In this document: positions 1 to 10,714 of the stretch, one piece after another
Numbering within the stretch: position 1 is the first letter of the stretch
Layout of the letters: every line of letters begins with the position of its first letter
Assembly: GCA_963736235.1 (NCBI GenBank)
Contig: CAVTOR010000024.1
Location: 62,001 to 126,000 of the forward strand
Reading direction: 5' to 3'
Length of the DNA: 64,000 bases
Source: CAVORB01 sp963736235
GTDB lineage: Bacteria; Pseudomonadota; Gammaproteobacteria; Chromatiales; Chromatiaceae
Notes under the pieces: model-generated
Seen by the model: the letters and a program-made list of their open reading frames with translations, nothing else
Database searches by the model: none
Told to the model about the DNA's origin: nothing
Made by a program: the position numbers and the translations under genes

Positions 1-114
1 CTGCTGCAGTTGGCGTGGGCCATCTTCCACATCCTGATCATCACGCTACAGGCATTCATCTTCATGGTGCTGACCATCGTCTATCTCGACATGGCGCATC
101 AGGAACACCACTGA
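1..114 (+). CDS. atpB: ATP synthase Fo subunit a (AtpB), 3' end only
   Basis: The window opens inside a reading frame whose 37 visible residues form a hydrophobic helix ending in a short His-rich tail (MAHQEHH). This is the usual C-terminal end of gammaproteobacterial subunit a, the membrane stator part that forms the proton half-channels against the c-ring. The start lies outside the window. It is followed 46 bases later by atpE, the normal operon order, so the assignment rests on both the tail sequence and the context. Confidence 0.85.
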   Translation: MLQLAWAIFHILIITLQAFIFMVLTIVYLDMAHQEHH

Positions 115-160
115 TCCTTCGTTTCTCAATCTAGTCTCACCTACCGTCAAGGGGGAAATC

Positions 161-395
161 ATGGAACTCGCACAAGCAGTCGTCTTTCATCGCCGCCGGT
201 CTGATGCTGGGTTTGGGCGCGCTCGGCGCCGCGGTCGGCATCGGCGTCCTCGGTGGCCGTTTCCTGGAAGGCGCCGCCCGCCAGCCCGAGCTGATCCCGA
301 TGCTGCGCACCCAGTTCTTCATCGTCATGGGTCTGACGGACGCCCTGCCGGTCATCTCGATCGCCATGGGTCTTTACCTGATGTTCGCTGTCTGA
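161..395 (+). CDS. atpE: ATP synthase Fo subunit c (AtpE), frame break near the start
   Basis: This is the proteolipid forming the proton-carrying c-ring. The ATG at 161 follows a GGGGGAAA ribosome site, but the frame runs off after about 8 codons. Removing one T from the TTT at 185-187 restores a complete protein of about 77 residues with two hydrophobic helices. The restored protein has the polar loop GGRFLEGAARQPEL and an acidic residue in helix 2 (GLTDALP), the expected proton-binding carboxylate. An essential gene with one extra homopolymer base is most likely a sequencing error. It sits between atpB and atpF as usual. Confidence 0.9.
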
Positions 396-450
396 CGACG
401 GTTCCGGCCCCGGCCGGTACCCTGTCTCTCGTCCGACACGAGGCAAAGGC

Positions 451-922
451 ATGAATATCAATTTGACCCTGTTCCTGCAGATGATCGCCTTCGCGGTGTT
501 CGTCTGGTTCTGCATGAAGTTCGTCTGGCCGCCCATCGTCAACGCCCTGGCGGAGCGCAAGACCAAGATCGCCGAAGGGCTGGCGGCGGCCGAGCGCGGC
601 CATCACGAGCAGGAGCTCGGCCAGAAACGCGCCAAGGAGATCATGCAGGAGGCCAAGCAGCAGGCCGCCGAGATCGTCAACCAGGCGCAGAAGCGCGCTG
701 CCGAAATCGTCGAGGAGGCGAAGGGCGACGGCGACACCGAAGGCGAGCGCATCCTCACCGCCGCCAAGGCCGAGATCGAGCAGGAGACCAACCGCGCCCG
801 CGAAGAGCTGCGCGAGAAGGTCGCCGCAACTGGCCGTGGCCGCCGCCGAGAAGATCCTGCAAAAGGAGATCGACGCGACAGCCAACAAGTCCATCGTCGA
901 TTCCTTCGCCAAGCAGATCTAG
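451..922 (+). CDS. atpF: ATP synthase Fo subunit b (AtpF), one frame break
   Basis: This is the peripheral-stalk subunit that links the membrane sector to F1. It has one N-terminal membrane helix (residues about 5-28) followed by a long charged coiled coil rich in Ala, Glu, Lys and Gln. Near 826-830 one extra base shifts the frame. Reading on one frame over gives LAVAAAEKIL and ends at SIVDSFAKQI with a stop at 920-922, for about 156 residues, the family length. The extra base is probably an error. atpH begins only about 10 bases downstream. Confidence 0.9.
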
Positions 923-931
923 GGCGTGACT

Positions 932-1471
932 ATGGCCGGAGACATCACTACCATCGCTCGGCCTTATGCAGAAGCGGTGTTCGCGCGCGCCCGGGAAGCG
1001 GACAGCTCGATGCCTGGTCCGAGGCGCTCGAACTGCTCGCCGCGATCGCGGGCAACGCGAAATGGCCGAGTCAGATCGGCAACCCCAACGTTCCCCGCGA
1101 GCGCGTCCGGGACATGATCCTGGATATCGCCGGCGATTCTCTTACGGCGCAGGCGCAGAATCTCGTGAAGCTGCTCGCCGAGAACGACCGGCTGGCGGTG
1201 CTGCCAGAGATCGCGCGCCTGTTCGAGGTGCTCAAGACCGAGCAGCGCGGCGTCCGCCAAGTGCACGTCCGCAGCGCCTACGCGATCGATGCCGACCAGC
1301 AGACGGCGCTGGCCACAGGCGCTTAAGGTGCGCCTGGGCGCGGACGTCGAGCTGACGGTCGAGGAAGACCCATCCCTGATCGGCGGCATGGAGATCCGCG
1401 CCGACGATCTGGTCATCGACGGCTCCGTGCGCGGCAGGCTGCAAAAGCTGGCCACCGAATTGCAAATCTAA
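932..1471 (+). CDS. atpH: ATP synthase F1 subunit delta (AtpH), two frame breaks
   Basis: This subunit sits on top of F1 and binds subunit b. The ATG at 932 gives TIARPYAEAVFARA, the typical delta N-terminus; a GTG at 926 is an alternative. The frame is lost near 1003-1008 (one base missing) and again near 1308 (one extra base in GCCACAGG). Joining the three parts gives about 179 residues. The C-terminus carries the conserved DPSLIGGMEIR and LVIDGSVRGRL motifs, characteristic of delta. Both breaks are likely sequence errors, since atpA and atpG around it are otherwise normal. Confidence 0.9.
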
Positions 1472-1483
1472 CGGAAAACCGAC

Positions 1484-3026
<1,543 letters not shown>

Positions 3027-3166
3027 GTCAGTCGGCGGCGAGCAGTCATTGGCGCCACGCCCGGGCAGTTCAGGTTCTTGGCGGCGGTGACCAAGGATGC
3101 GGCGCATCGCCAAACCCGCTGAGCGGATTCGGCATCAAGCTGACGATTGAGGGCTAGGAGCGAAAG

Positions 3167-4030
3167 ATGGCAGGCGCGAAAGAGATACGCACCAAGATCG
3201 CGAGCATCAAGAGCACGCAGAAGATCACCAGCGCCATGCAAATGGTGGCGGCCTCCAAGATGCGCCGCGCCCAGGAGCGTATGGTCGCGTCGCGCCCGTA
3301 TGCTGAGAAGATGATCCAGGTAATCTCTCACCTGCATCACGCTTCCCCCGAATACCGCCATACCTTCATGACGATGGAGCGAGAGCGCAAACGCGTTGGA
3401 TACATCGTGGTTTCTTCGGACCGCGGGTTGTGTGGCGGGCTCAACAACAACCTGTTTCGCAAGCTGATCGGCGAAATCAAGGAGCAGCGCAAGGCGGGCG
3501 TCGATCCCGTATTCTGCACCATCGGGAGCAAGTCGCTCGGGTTCTTCAAGCGATTTGGCGGCGAAGTGATGGCGCAGGTCACCCAGATGGGCGACAAGCC
3601 ACATATCGAAGACCTGATCGGCACGGTCAAGGTGATGCTTGACGCATACGAGGCCGGTAAGATCGATGCGATCTACGTGGCGTACAACGGGTTCGTCAAC
3701 ACCATGACCCAGCGTCCGTCGATTCGCCAGCTGGTGCCGATCCAGGCCGAGGACATCGCCTCCATCAAGCACCGTTGGGACTACATTTACGAGCCCGACG
3801 CCAAATTGGTCCTCGACGCTTTATTGAGCCGATACATCGAATCCTTGGTTTACCAGGCGGTGGTCGAGAATGGGGCCTGCGAGCAGGCGGCGCGCATGGT
3901 CGCCATGAAATCCGCCTCGGACAATGCTGGCAACCTCATTGACGAGCTGCAGCTGGTGTACAACAAGGCCCGCCAGGCGGCGATCACGCAAGAGATCTCC
4001 GAGATCGTCAGCGGTGCGGCGGCGGTATAG
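3167..4030 (+). CDS. atpG: ATP synthase F1 subunit gamma (AtpG)
   Basis: This is the central rotor shaft of F1. The gene is intact at 287 residues, the normal length. The N-terminus IRTKIASIKSTQKITSAM and the C-terminal SDNAGNLIDELQLVYNKARQ are the two most conserved segments of the family, forming the coiled-coil shaft. The ATG at 3167 is preceded by GGCTAGGAGCG, a good ribosome site. It lies between atpA and atpD as usual. Confidence 0.97.
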   Translation: MAGAKEIRTKIASIKSTQKITSAMQMVAASKMRRAQERMVASRPYAEKMIQVISHLHHASPEYRHTFMTMERERKRVGYIVVSSDRGLCGGLNNNLFRKLIGEIKEQRKAGVDPVFCTIGSKSLGFFKRFGGEVMAQVTQMGDKPHIEDLIGTVKVMLDAYEAGKIDAIYVAYNGFVNTMTQRPSIRQLVPIQAEDIASIKHRWDYIYEPDAKLVLDALLSRYIESLVYQAVVENGACEQAARMVAMKSASDNAGNLIDELQLVYNKARQAAITQEISEIVSGAAAV

Positions 4031-4168
4031 GGCGGGAAACCGCAGGCGCTTGCGGGATTAACCGTCCTCCGCGCCCCATCGGGCAGTGCGGGGTGCCGGG
4101 TCTGGTCCGGCGCCAGACAGATTTTGACTTGCATCCAAGCGCCGAGAGGCGAGATAGAGGAAAGCGAT

Positions 4169-5545
4169 ATGAGTTCCGGTAACGTGGTGGAAATCATCGG
4201 TGCCGTGGTCGACGTTCAGTTTCCGCGCGGTGAGATGCCAAGGGTCTACGACGCGCTGAAGATTGAATCCGTTGGCCTGACGCTGGAGGTCCAGCAACAG
4301 CTCGGCGACGGCATCGTGCGTGCGATCGCCATGGGTTCCACCGATGGGCTTCAGCGCGGGTTAACCGTCGATAGTACGGGCGCCCCCATCAGCGTTCCCG
4401 TCGGCAAGGCGACCCTCGGTCGGATCATGGACGTTCTCGGTGAACCCGTGGACGAGAAGGGACCGGTAGGAACGGAGGATCGCTGGGCCATCCACCGCAA
4501 CGCGCCCGCCTTCGAAGACCAGGCCTCCGCCACCGAGATCCTGGAGACCGGCATCAAGGTCATCGATCTCATCATGCCGATCGCCAAGGGCGGCAAGATC
4601 GGCCTGTTCGGCGGCGCGGGGGTGGGCAAGACGGTGACGCTCATGGAGCTCATCCGCAACATCGCGGTCGAGCACTCCGGGTATTCGGTGTTCGCCGGTG
4701 TCGGCGAGCGCACGCGCGAAGGCAACGACTTTTATCATGAGATGACGGACGGCGGCGTGCTCGACAAGGTCGCCCTGGTCTACGGTCAGATGAACGAGCC
4801 GCCGGGCAACCGCCTGCGCGTGGCGCTCACCGGGTTGACCATGGCCGAGTTCTTCCGCGAGGAAGGTCGCGACGTGCTGATGTTCATCGACAACATCTAC
4901 CGTTACACCCTCGCCGGTACCGAGGTCTCGGCGCTGCTGGGGCGCATGCCCTCGGCCGTGGGTTACCAGCCGACCCTGGCCTCCGAGATGGGCGCCCTGC
5001 AAGAGCGCATCACTTCTACTCGGACCGGGTCCATTACCTCCTTCCAGGCCGTGTATGTCCCGGCGGACGACCTCACCGACCCGTCCCCCGCCACCACCTT
5101 CGCGCACCTGGATGCGACCCTGGTGCTGTCGCGTCAGATCGCGGAGCTCGGTATCTACCCGGCGGTGGACCCGCTCGATTCGACCAGCCGCATCCTCGAC
5201 CCCAATGTTGTCGGGCAGGAGCACTACGAGACCGCCCGCACCGTTCAAGGTACGCTGCAGCGCTACAAGGAGCTGAAGGACATCATCGCCATCCTGGGTA
5301 TGGACGAATTGTCCGAAGAGGACAAATTGACCGTCGCCAGGGCACGCAAGATCCAGCGATTCCTGTCTCAGCCCTTCTTCGTGGCCGAGGTCTTCACCGG
5401 CTCGCCCGGTAAGTACGTGTCCCTGAAGGACACGATCTCCGGCTTCAAGGCCATTGTCGCGGGCGAATACGACCACCTGCCCGAGCAGGCCTTCTACATG
5501 GTCGGTGGCATCGACGAGGCCGCCGCGAAAGGCGAGAGTATGTGA
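4169..5545 (+). CDS. atpD: ATP synthase F1 subunit beta (AtpD)
   Basis: This is the catalytic subunit. It is intact at 458 residues. It shows Walker A GGAGVGKT at about residues 148-155, the GERTREGND segment with the catalytic Glu, and FIDNIYRYTLAGTEV. It also has the DELSEED loop (about residue 383), through which gamma rotation is coupled. I chose the ATG at 4169, giving MSSGNVVEIIGAVVDV, because it follows AGATAGAGGAAAG. An in-frame upstream TTG at 4124 would add 15 residues unlike the family. Confidence 0.97.
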   Translation: MSSGNVVEIIGAVVDVQFPRGEMPRVYDALKIESVGLTLEVQQQLGDGIVRAIAMGSTDGLQRGLTVDSTGAPISVPVGKATLGRIMDVLGEPVDEKGPVGTEDRWAIHRNAPAFEDQASATEILETGIKVIDLIMPIAKGGKIGLFGGAGVGKTVTLMELIRNIAVEHSGYSVFAGVGERTREGNDFYHEMTDGGVLDKVALVYGQMNEPPGNRLRVALTGLTMAEFFREEGRDVLMFIDNIYRYTLAGTEVSALLGRMPSAVGYQPTLASEMGALQERITSTRTGSITSFQAVYVPADDLTDPSPATTFAHLDATLVLSRQIAELGIYPAVDPLDSTSRILDPNVVGQEHYETARTVQGTLQRYKELKDIIAILGMDELSEEDKLTVARARKIQRFLSQPFFVAEVFTGSPGKYVSLKDTISGFKAIVAGEYDHLPEQAFYMVGGIDEAAAKGESM

Positions 5546-5562
5546 CCTGAGGGGTCAAGACC

Positions 5563-5988
5563 ATGGCAATGACCATCCATGTCGACATCGTGAGCGCGGA
5601 GGGGGCCATCCATTCCGGCTTGGCGACCATGGTGTACGCGCCCGCGGAAATGGGCGAGGTCGGTATCGCACCTCGCCATACCGCACTCATTACGCGGCTC
5701 AAGCCCGGCGACGTGCGGGTGCAGTCCGAGGGCGGCGAGATCGAGCACTTCTACGTCTCCGGCGGCATGCTCGAGGTCCAGCCCCACCTGGTGACCGTGC
5801 TCGCCGATACCGCCATCCGAGCCCACGACCTGGATGAGGCCGCCGCCGTGGAGGCCAAGCGGCGTGCCGAGGACGCACTCGCGGGCAAGACAGCGGAGTT
5901 CGAGTACGCCAAGGCGCAGGCGGAGCTCGCCGAGGCCGTCGCCCAGTTGCGCGCCATCGAGAAGCTGCGCAAGATGAAGCGTGGGTGA
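5563..5988 (+). CDS. atpC: ATP synthase F1 subunit epsilon (AtpC)
   Basis: The protein has 141 residues: an N-terminal beta-sandwich (HVDIVSAEG..., GEVGIAPRHTALITRL) and a C-terminal two-helix domain rich in Ala, Glu and Lys. It regulates and couples F1 to the c-ring. It starts 17 bases after atpD, with GAGGGG before the ATG. The ATG at 5569 is an alternative two codons in. It is the last gene of the operon, and a hairpin terminator follows at 6022. Confidence 0.96.
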   Translation: MAMTIHVDIVSAEGAIHSGLATMVYAPAEMGEVGIAPRHTALITRLKPGDVRVQSEGGEIEHFYVSGGMLEVQPHLVTVLADTAIRAHDLDEAAAVEAKRRAEDALAGKTAEFEYAKAQAELAEAVAQLRAIEKLRKMKRG

Positions 5989-6021
5989 CGCCTCGGGCAC
6001 CCGGTCCCCAACCTGGAATAG

Positions 6022-6048
6022 GCCCCCGCGACCGGGGGCTTGTCTTTC
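6022..6048 (+). terminator. Intrinsic terminator of the atp operon
   Basis: A 7-bp perfect stem GCCCCCG / CGGGGGC (6022-6028 and 6033-6039) with a 4-base loop is followed by the T-rich stretch TTGTCTTT. It lies 33 bases after the atpC stop and before the next gene, the right place to end the operon. Confidence 0.8.
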
Positions 6049-6123
6049 CCCGACCGAATTTGCATTGCCTGGCAGCATCTGCGTTAATTCGGGCGTCGAA
6101 TCGTTTCCCTCCTCCTTGAAACC

Positions 6124-6615
6124 ATGTCTGATCAAGTCATCACCAACGGCAAGCTGGTGTCCCTCACCTATAGCATCCTGGACGAGCAGGGCAACGTCTT
6201 GGAGCAAATCGATCTGCCCGTGAGCTATGTCCACGGCGGCCAGACCGAGCTCATCGGCGGCATGGACAAGGCGGTGGCCGGCAAGCGCGCGGGTGACAAG
6301 GTCGAGATGATGCTCACGCCGGAGTCGGGGTTCGGGCCCCACGACCCGAACCTCACCTTTACCGACGACATCGAGAATGTCCCGCCGGAGTTCCGCGTGC
6401 TGGGTGCAGAGGTGCCCATGCAGAGCGAGTCGGGGGAAGTCAAGACCTTCTCCGTCACCCGCATCGAGAATGGTCGCCTCACGGTCGACGGCAACCATCC
6501 ACTGGCTGGCAAGACCTTGAAGGTGCAGGTCAGCATCAAGGAAGTGCGCGAACCCACGTTGCAGGAGCTACGCGAGGACGGCCAGTCGTCTTCCGCTCCC
6601 TCCGTCGTGCATTGA
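6124..6615 (+). CDS. FKBP-type peptidyl-prolyl isomerase, SlyD-like
   Basis: The protein has 163 residues and no signal peptide. The N-terminal FKBP half (VSLTYSILDEQGNVLEQ) is interrupted by an insert-in-flap domain running from about residue 70 to 125. It then resumes with NHPLAGKTLKVQVSIKEV, the SlyD-type arrangement. Such proteins catalyse prolyl isomerisation and act as cytoplasmic folding helpers. The His- and Cys-rich metal-binding tail of E. coli SlyD is absent; the tail is short and Ser-rich. It sits alone between the atp terminator and glmU. Confidence 0.88.
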   Translation: MSDQVITNGKLVSLTYSILDEQGNVLEQIDLPVSYVHGGQTELIGGMDKAVAGKRAGDKVEMMLTPESGFGPHDPNLTFTDDIENVPPEFRVLGAEVPMQSESGEVKTFSVTRIENGRLTVDGNHPLAGKTLKVQVSIKEVREPTLQELREDGQSSSAPSVVH

Positions 6616-6680
6616 GACGCGCGACCCCGCGCGACGGGCACGGCGAATCCGGTAACTCCGTTTCCGCATAAGATCCTTCT

Positions 6681-8050
6681 ATGAAGCTCGGTGTTGTGGT
6701 TCTCGCCGCGGGTCAGGGTACCCGGATGCGTTCGCGGCTGCCCAAGGTCCTTCAACCGTTGGCCGGGCGCCCGCTGTTGGCTCACGTGTTGGATCGGGCG
6801 CGGGCAATCGGCGCCGATCGAACCTGCGTCGTCTATGGCCATGGGGGTGAGTTGGTCCAAGAGGCGGTGACGGAATACGACTGTGTGTGGGCCGAGCAGG
6901 CCGATCAGCGCGGGACTGGCCATGCCATGGTGCAGGCGATGCCGCACATGATGGACATGGATCGGGTGCTGGTCCTGTATGGAGATGTCCCCTTGATCGC
7001 CACCAGCACCTTGCGGGGCATGGTGGAAGGGTCGGGGATCACCGATCTCGGCCTGCTGACGACCGTTCTCCCGGATCCGACCGGCTACGGCCGTATCGTT
7101 CGCGACGACGCGGGTCGCGTAGTGCGGATCGTCGAGCAAAGAGACGCCAGCCAGGTTGAGCTCGATATCCACGAGGTCAATACCGGGTTCCTGGTCGCGG
7201 ACCGGTCGAGACTCGAGGATTGGCTTGCGCGCATCCGTAATGACAACGCCCAGGGAGAGTACTACCTGACCGATATCGTCCGCTTTGCCGCTGACGACGG
7301 TGTCGATGTCTCGACGACCCAGCCCGGGTCCGTCGAGGAGGTTGCGGGAGTCAATGACCGCGTGCAACTGGCGGCCCTGGAACGCCACTACCAACTTACG
7401 CTGGCCGAGGAGTTGATGCGCGGGGGCATTAGCCTTGCGGACCCCGCTCGCCTCGATATCACGAGGTCATCTCGCCGCGGAGCCGGACGTGAGCATCGAC
7501 GTGAACGTGGTCATCGAGGGCGAGGTTCGTCTCGCCACGGGGGTGTCCATCGGCCCGAATTGCCTGCTCAAGGATTGTGCAATCGGTGCCGGAACCCAGG
7601 TGTTCGCCAACTGTGTCATCGAGGGGGCGAGCGTGGGTAGCGATGCCCGCATCGGACCCTTCGCCCGGCTCCGCCCGGACGCCGAGGCTTGCCGATGCGG
7701 TTCATGTCGGCAACTTCGTGGAGATCAAGAAATCCACGGTCGGCGAGGGCAGCAAGGTGAATCATCTCAGCTACATCGGCGATGCCCGCATCGGCGGCGG
7801 CGTCAACGTGGGCGCCGGCACTATCACCTGCAACTACGATGGCGCCAACAAGCACATTACCGAGATCGGCGACCGCGCGTTTATCGGCTCCAACACGGCC
7901 CTGGTGGCGCCGGTGACAGTCGGTGCCGGGGCCACGGTCGGCGCCGGCTCGGTCATTACCCGCGACGCCCCGGCAGACAAGCTGACCGTCGCCCGCGGGC
8001 GTCAGATCACGGTAGAGAATTGGCGGCGCCCGAAAACGAACCCGAAGTAG
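6681..8050 (+). CDS. glmU: Bifunctional GlcN-1-P acetyltransferase / GlcNAc-1-P uridylyltransferase (GlmU), two frame breaks
   Basis: GlmU makes UDP-GlcNAc for peptidoglycan and lipopolysaccharide. The N-terminal uridylyltransferase domain has LAAGQGTRMRS at residues 8-18 and VLYGDVPLI. The C-terminal left-handed beta-helix (hexapeptide) acetyltransferase carries FVEIKKSTVGEGSKVNHLSY, whose His is the expected catalytic base. Extra single bases near 7463-7467 and near 7686-7690 break the frame twice. Joining the parts gives about 455 residues, the family length. It sits between the atp operon and glmS, a common gammaproteobacterial order. Confidence 0.93.
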
Positions 8051-8087
8051 CGCCTTATTCCGTTCGCGTCTGCATTGAGGTCGAGTC

Positions 8088-9920
8088 ATGTGCGGCATCG
8101 TCGGTGGAATCTCGCAGCGAGACGTCGCCGCCATCCTGCTGGAAGGCCTGCGCCGGCTGGAGTACCGGGGCTACGACTCCGCGGGCATGGCGGTCCTGGC
8201 GGGCCCGCAGCGGCTTAGGCGTATGCGTACCCTCGGCAAGGTCGCGCGTCTCGCCGAGGAGATCGAGAAGGACCACCTCGCGGGCACCCTAGGCATCGCG
8301 CATACGCGATGGGCGACCCACGGCGAGCCCTCGGAGCAGAACGCCCACCCCCACATCTGCCGCGACCGCTGCGCCGTGGTCCACAACGGCATCATCGAGA
8401 ATCACGAGTCGTTGCGCGCCACCCAGACCGCGAGCGGTCACCGCTTCACCTCCGCCACCGACACGGAGGTCATCGTCCACGCCATCTACGACGAGCTCGT
8501 AGACGGCAGAGACTTGCTGGAAGCGGTACGACGCACCGTCAACCGCCTCGAGGGTGCTTACGCCCTTGGAGTGATCGATACCCTCGATCCCGACCGGCTG
8601 GTGGCGACCCGGCATGGCAGCCCTTGGTGATCGGACTCGGCTTCGGCGAGAACTTCATCGCTTCGGACGTCTTTGCCCTGCTACCGGTCACGCAGCGTTT
8701 CATCTTCCTCGAAGACGGGGACATCGCCGAGATCACGCGCGAAAGAGTCCTGATTTGGGACCGACGCGGTAACCCGGTCGATCGCCCGCTCAAGGAGTCC
8801 GGCCTGAGCGCGGATGCGGTCGAGCGCGGGGAATACCGCCACTACATGCTCAAGGAGATCTTCGAGCAGCCGCGGGCCATCGCCGACACCCTGGAAGGGC
8901 GTTTGTCGGGTAGGGCGCGTCCTGCCGGAGGCCTTCGGAAACGAAGCCCGCGACGTCCTAGCGCGAATCCGCTCGGTCCAGATCGTCGCCTGCGGCACCA
9001 GCTACCATGCCGGCCTCGTCGCCCGATACTGGATCGAATCCCTGACCGGAATTCCCTGCAACGTGGAGGTAGCCAGCGAGTATCGCTACCGCGGGCACGT
9101 GGTCCCGGAGGGATCCCTGTTCGTCACCATCTCGCAGTCAGGAGAGACCGCGGATACGCTGGCGGCGCTGCGTATGGCCAAGGACCTGGGCTATATCGGT
9201 ACTCTCGCCATCTGCAACGTGCCCGAAAGCTCGCTGGTGCGGGAGTCGGACCTGGTGCTCCTGACCCACGCCGGTCCGGAGATCGGGGTTGCCTCGACCA
9301 AGGCCTTCACCACCCAACTCGTGTCCCTGCTGCTTCTGACCACCGTCATCGGCCGCGACAAGGGGTTCGCCCGGGAAACCGAGGAGCAGTTCGTCGCGCT
9401 GCTGCGCTCCCTGCCGGGAAAGATCGAGGAGGTTCTGGCCCTCGACGAACTCATCCAGGCCCTCGCCGAGCGCTTCGTGGAGAAACACCACACCCTGTTC
9501 CTCGGCCGTGGCGAGCATTACCCCATCGCCATGGAGGGCGCGCTCAAGCTCAAGGAGATCTCCTACATCCATGCCGAGGCCTATCCGGCCGGGGAGCTCA
9601 AGCACGGACCGCTTGCCCTCATCGACGAGGATATGCCGGTGGTGGCCGTGGCCCCCAACAACAGCCTCTTGGAAAAGCTCAAGTCCAACCTGCAGGAGGT
9701 GCGCGCCCGCGGCGGGGAGCTATTCGTGTTCGCCGACGACCGCATCTCCATGGTCCAGGAACCCGGCGTGACCGTCATCAAGGTCCCCCAGGTCGATGGC
9801 ATCATCTCACCCCTGGTGTTCACCGTCCCGCTACAGCTCCTCGCCTACCACGTGGCGGTGCTGAAGGGCACCGACGTCGATCAGCCGCGGAACCTGGCCA
9901 AGTCGGTAACGGTGGAATAA
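8088..9920 (+). CDS. glmS: Glutamine-fructose-6-phosphate aminotransferase (GlmS), two frame breaks
   Basis: GlmS converts fructose-6-P and glutamine to glucosamine-6-P, the first step toward UDP-GlcNAc. Cys2 (MCGIVGGI) is the N-terminal nucleophile of the glutaminase domain, with HTRWATHGEPSEQNAHPH following. Two SIS sugar-isomerase domains follow (VACGTSYHAG, SQSGETADT), and the end is PRNLAKSVTVE. One base is missing near 8620-8623 (HGSP/LVIGLG) and one is extra near 8908-8915. Joined, the protein is about 610 residues, as expected. It lies 37 bases after glmU. The breaks are probably sequence errors. Confidence 0.93.
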
Positions 9921-10075
9921 GCGCCCCGTCGCGTATACGGGACTGCCGGAGGGAAACCCAGTCGGTCGCTGCGCGCTCAGCCGGCACGCACGCCTGTTTG
10001 CGCGATTTCCTACGAGACAGGGATTGGCGCTCGTCTATACTCTGCCCATATCCGACAAAAATAGAGGGACAAATC

Positions 10076-10714
10076 ATGCCGATCCCATTGATCGCCGCCG
10101 CCGTTTCCGCCATTGGGCCGGTCCTGGCCAAGCACGGCATGGACATGTTGAGCGGTGTCTTTCGCGGCACCGTTGACAAGGGCACCCAGGAGATCGCGAA
10201 TCTCATCGAGGAAAAGACCGGGATCGACATCAATGATGTCGCCGAGGACAAGCTCACGGACGACCAATGGGTACGCCTCAAGGAGTTCGAGCTGAAGCAC
10301 CAGGAACAGATCCTCGCCCACCAGCAGGCTGCGGACGCCAAAGAGCTGGAGCGGGAGCGGATGCGCCACCAGGACCGTGCGAACGCACGGGAGATGCACA
10401 GAGAAGCGGTCCGTAGCGAGGACAAGTTCGTCCGGCGCTTCATTCACATTTATGCCCTGGTTATTACGATTCTCACCTTTGTCTTCATCTTCTACGCCGC
10501 CTTCATTCACAACTACGCCGAGGGCAAGGAGTCCATACGCATCATCGACACGGTGCTCGGTTTCCTGCTCGGTGTCTCGCTGTCGGCCATCATCCAGTTC
10601 TTCTTCGGATCGAGTCAGGGCAGCGCGTCGAAGAACGACTACATCAGGACGCTCACCGACGACATGGTTGCGATGTCGTCCGGGCAGCGCGGGCGGGTCG
10701 AGGAGCGGCCATGA
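10076..10714 (+). CDS. 3TM holin-like membrane protein
   Basis: The protein has 212 residues. The N-terminal hydrophobic stretch (residues 3-20) is followed by a long charged, probably coiled-coil middle (about 60-115) rich in Glu, Arg and His. Two strong C-terminal membrane helices follow (about 122-148 and 160-185), with a short polar tail. This layout and the ending FFFGSSQGS resemble the GTA/phage 3TM holin family, inferred from recall. The ATG follows ATAGAGGGAC, and a TATACT lies at 10036. Its stop overlaps the start of the endolysin gene (ATGA, 10711-10714), so the two are translationally coupled, which supports a lysis role. Confidence 0.65.
   Translation: MPIPLIAAAVSAIGPVLAKHGMDMLSGVFRGTVDKGTQEIANLIEEKTGIDINDVAEDKLTDDQWVRLKEFELKHQEQILAHQQAADAKELERERMRHQDRANAREMHREAVRSEDKFVRRFIHIYALVITILTFVFIFYAAFIHNYAEGKESIRIIDTVLGFLLGVSLSAIIQFFFGSSQGSASKNDYIRTLTDDMVAMSSGQRGRVEERP

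Noticed and set aside
8309..10714. An 801-codon frame joining glmS and the holin-like gene
   Set aside because: It contains the middle part of glmS in its frame, then out-of-frame glmS sequence, then the true holin-like gene starting at 10076. There is no reason to think a fusion exists.
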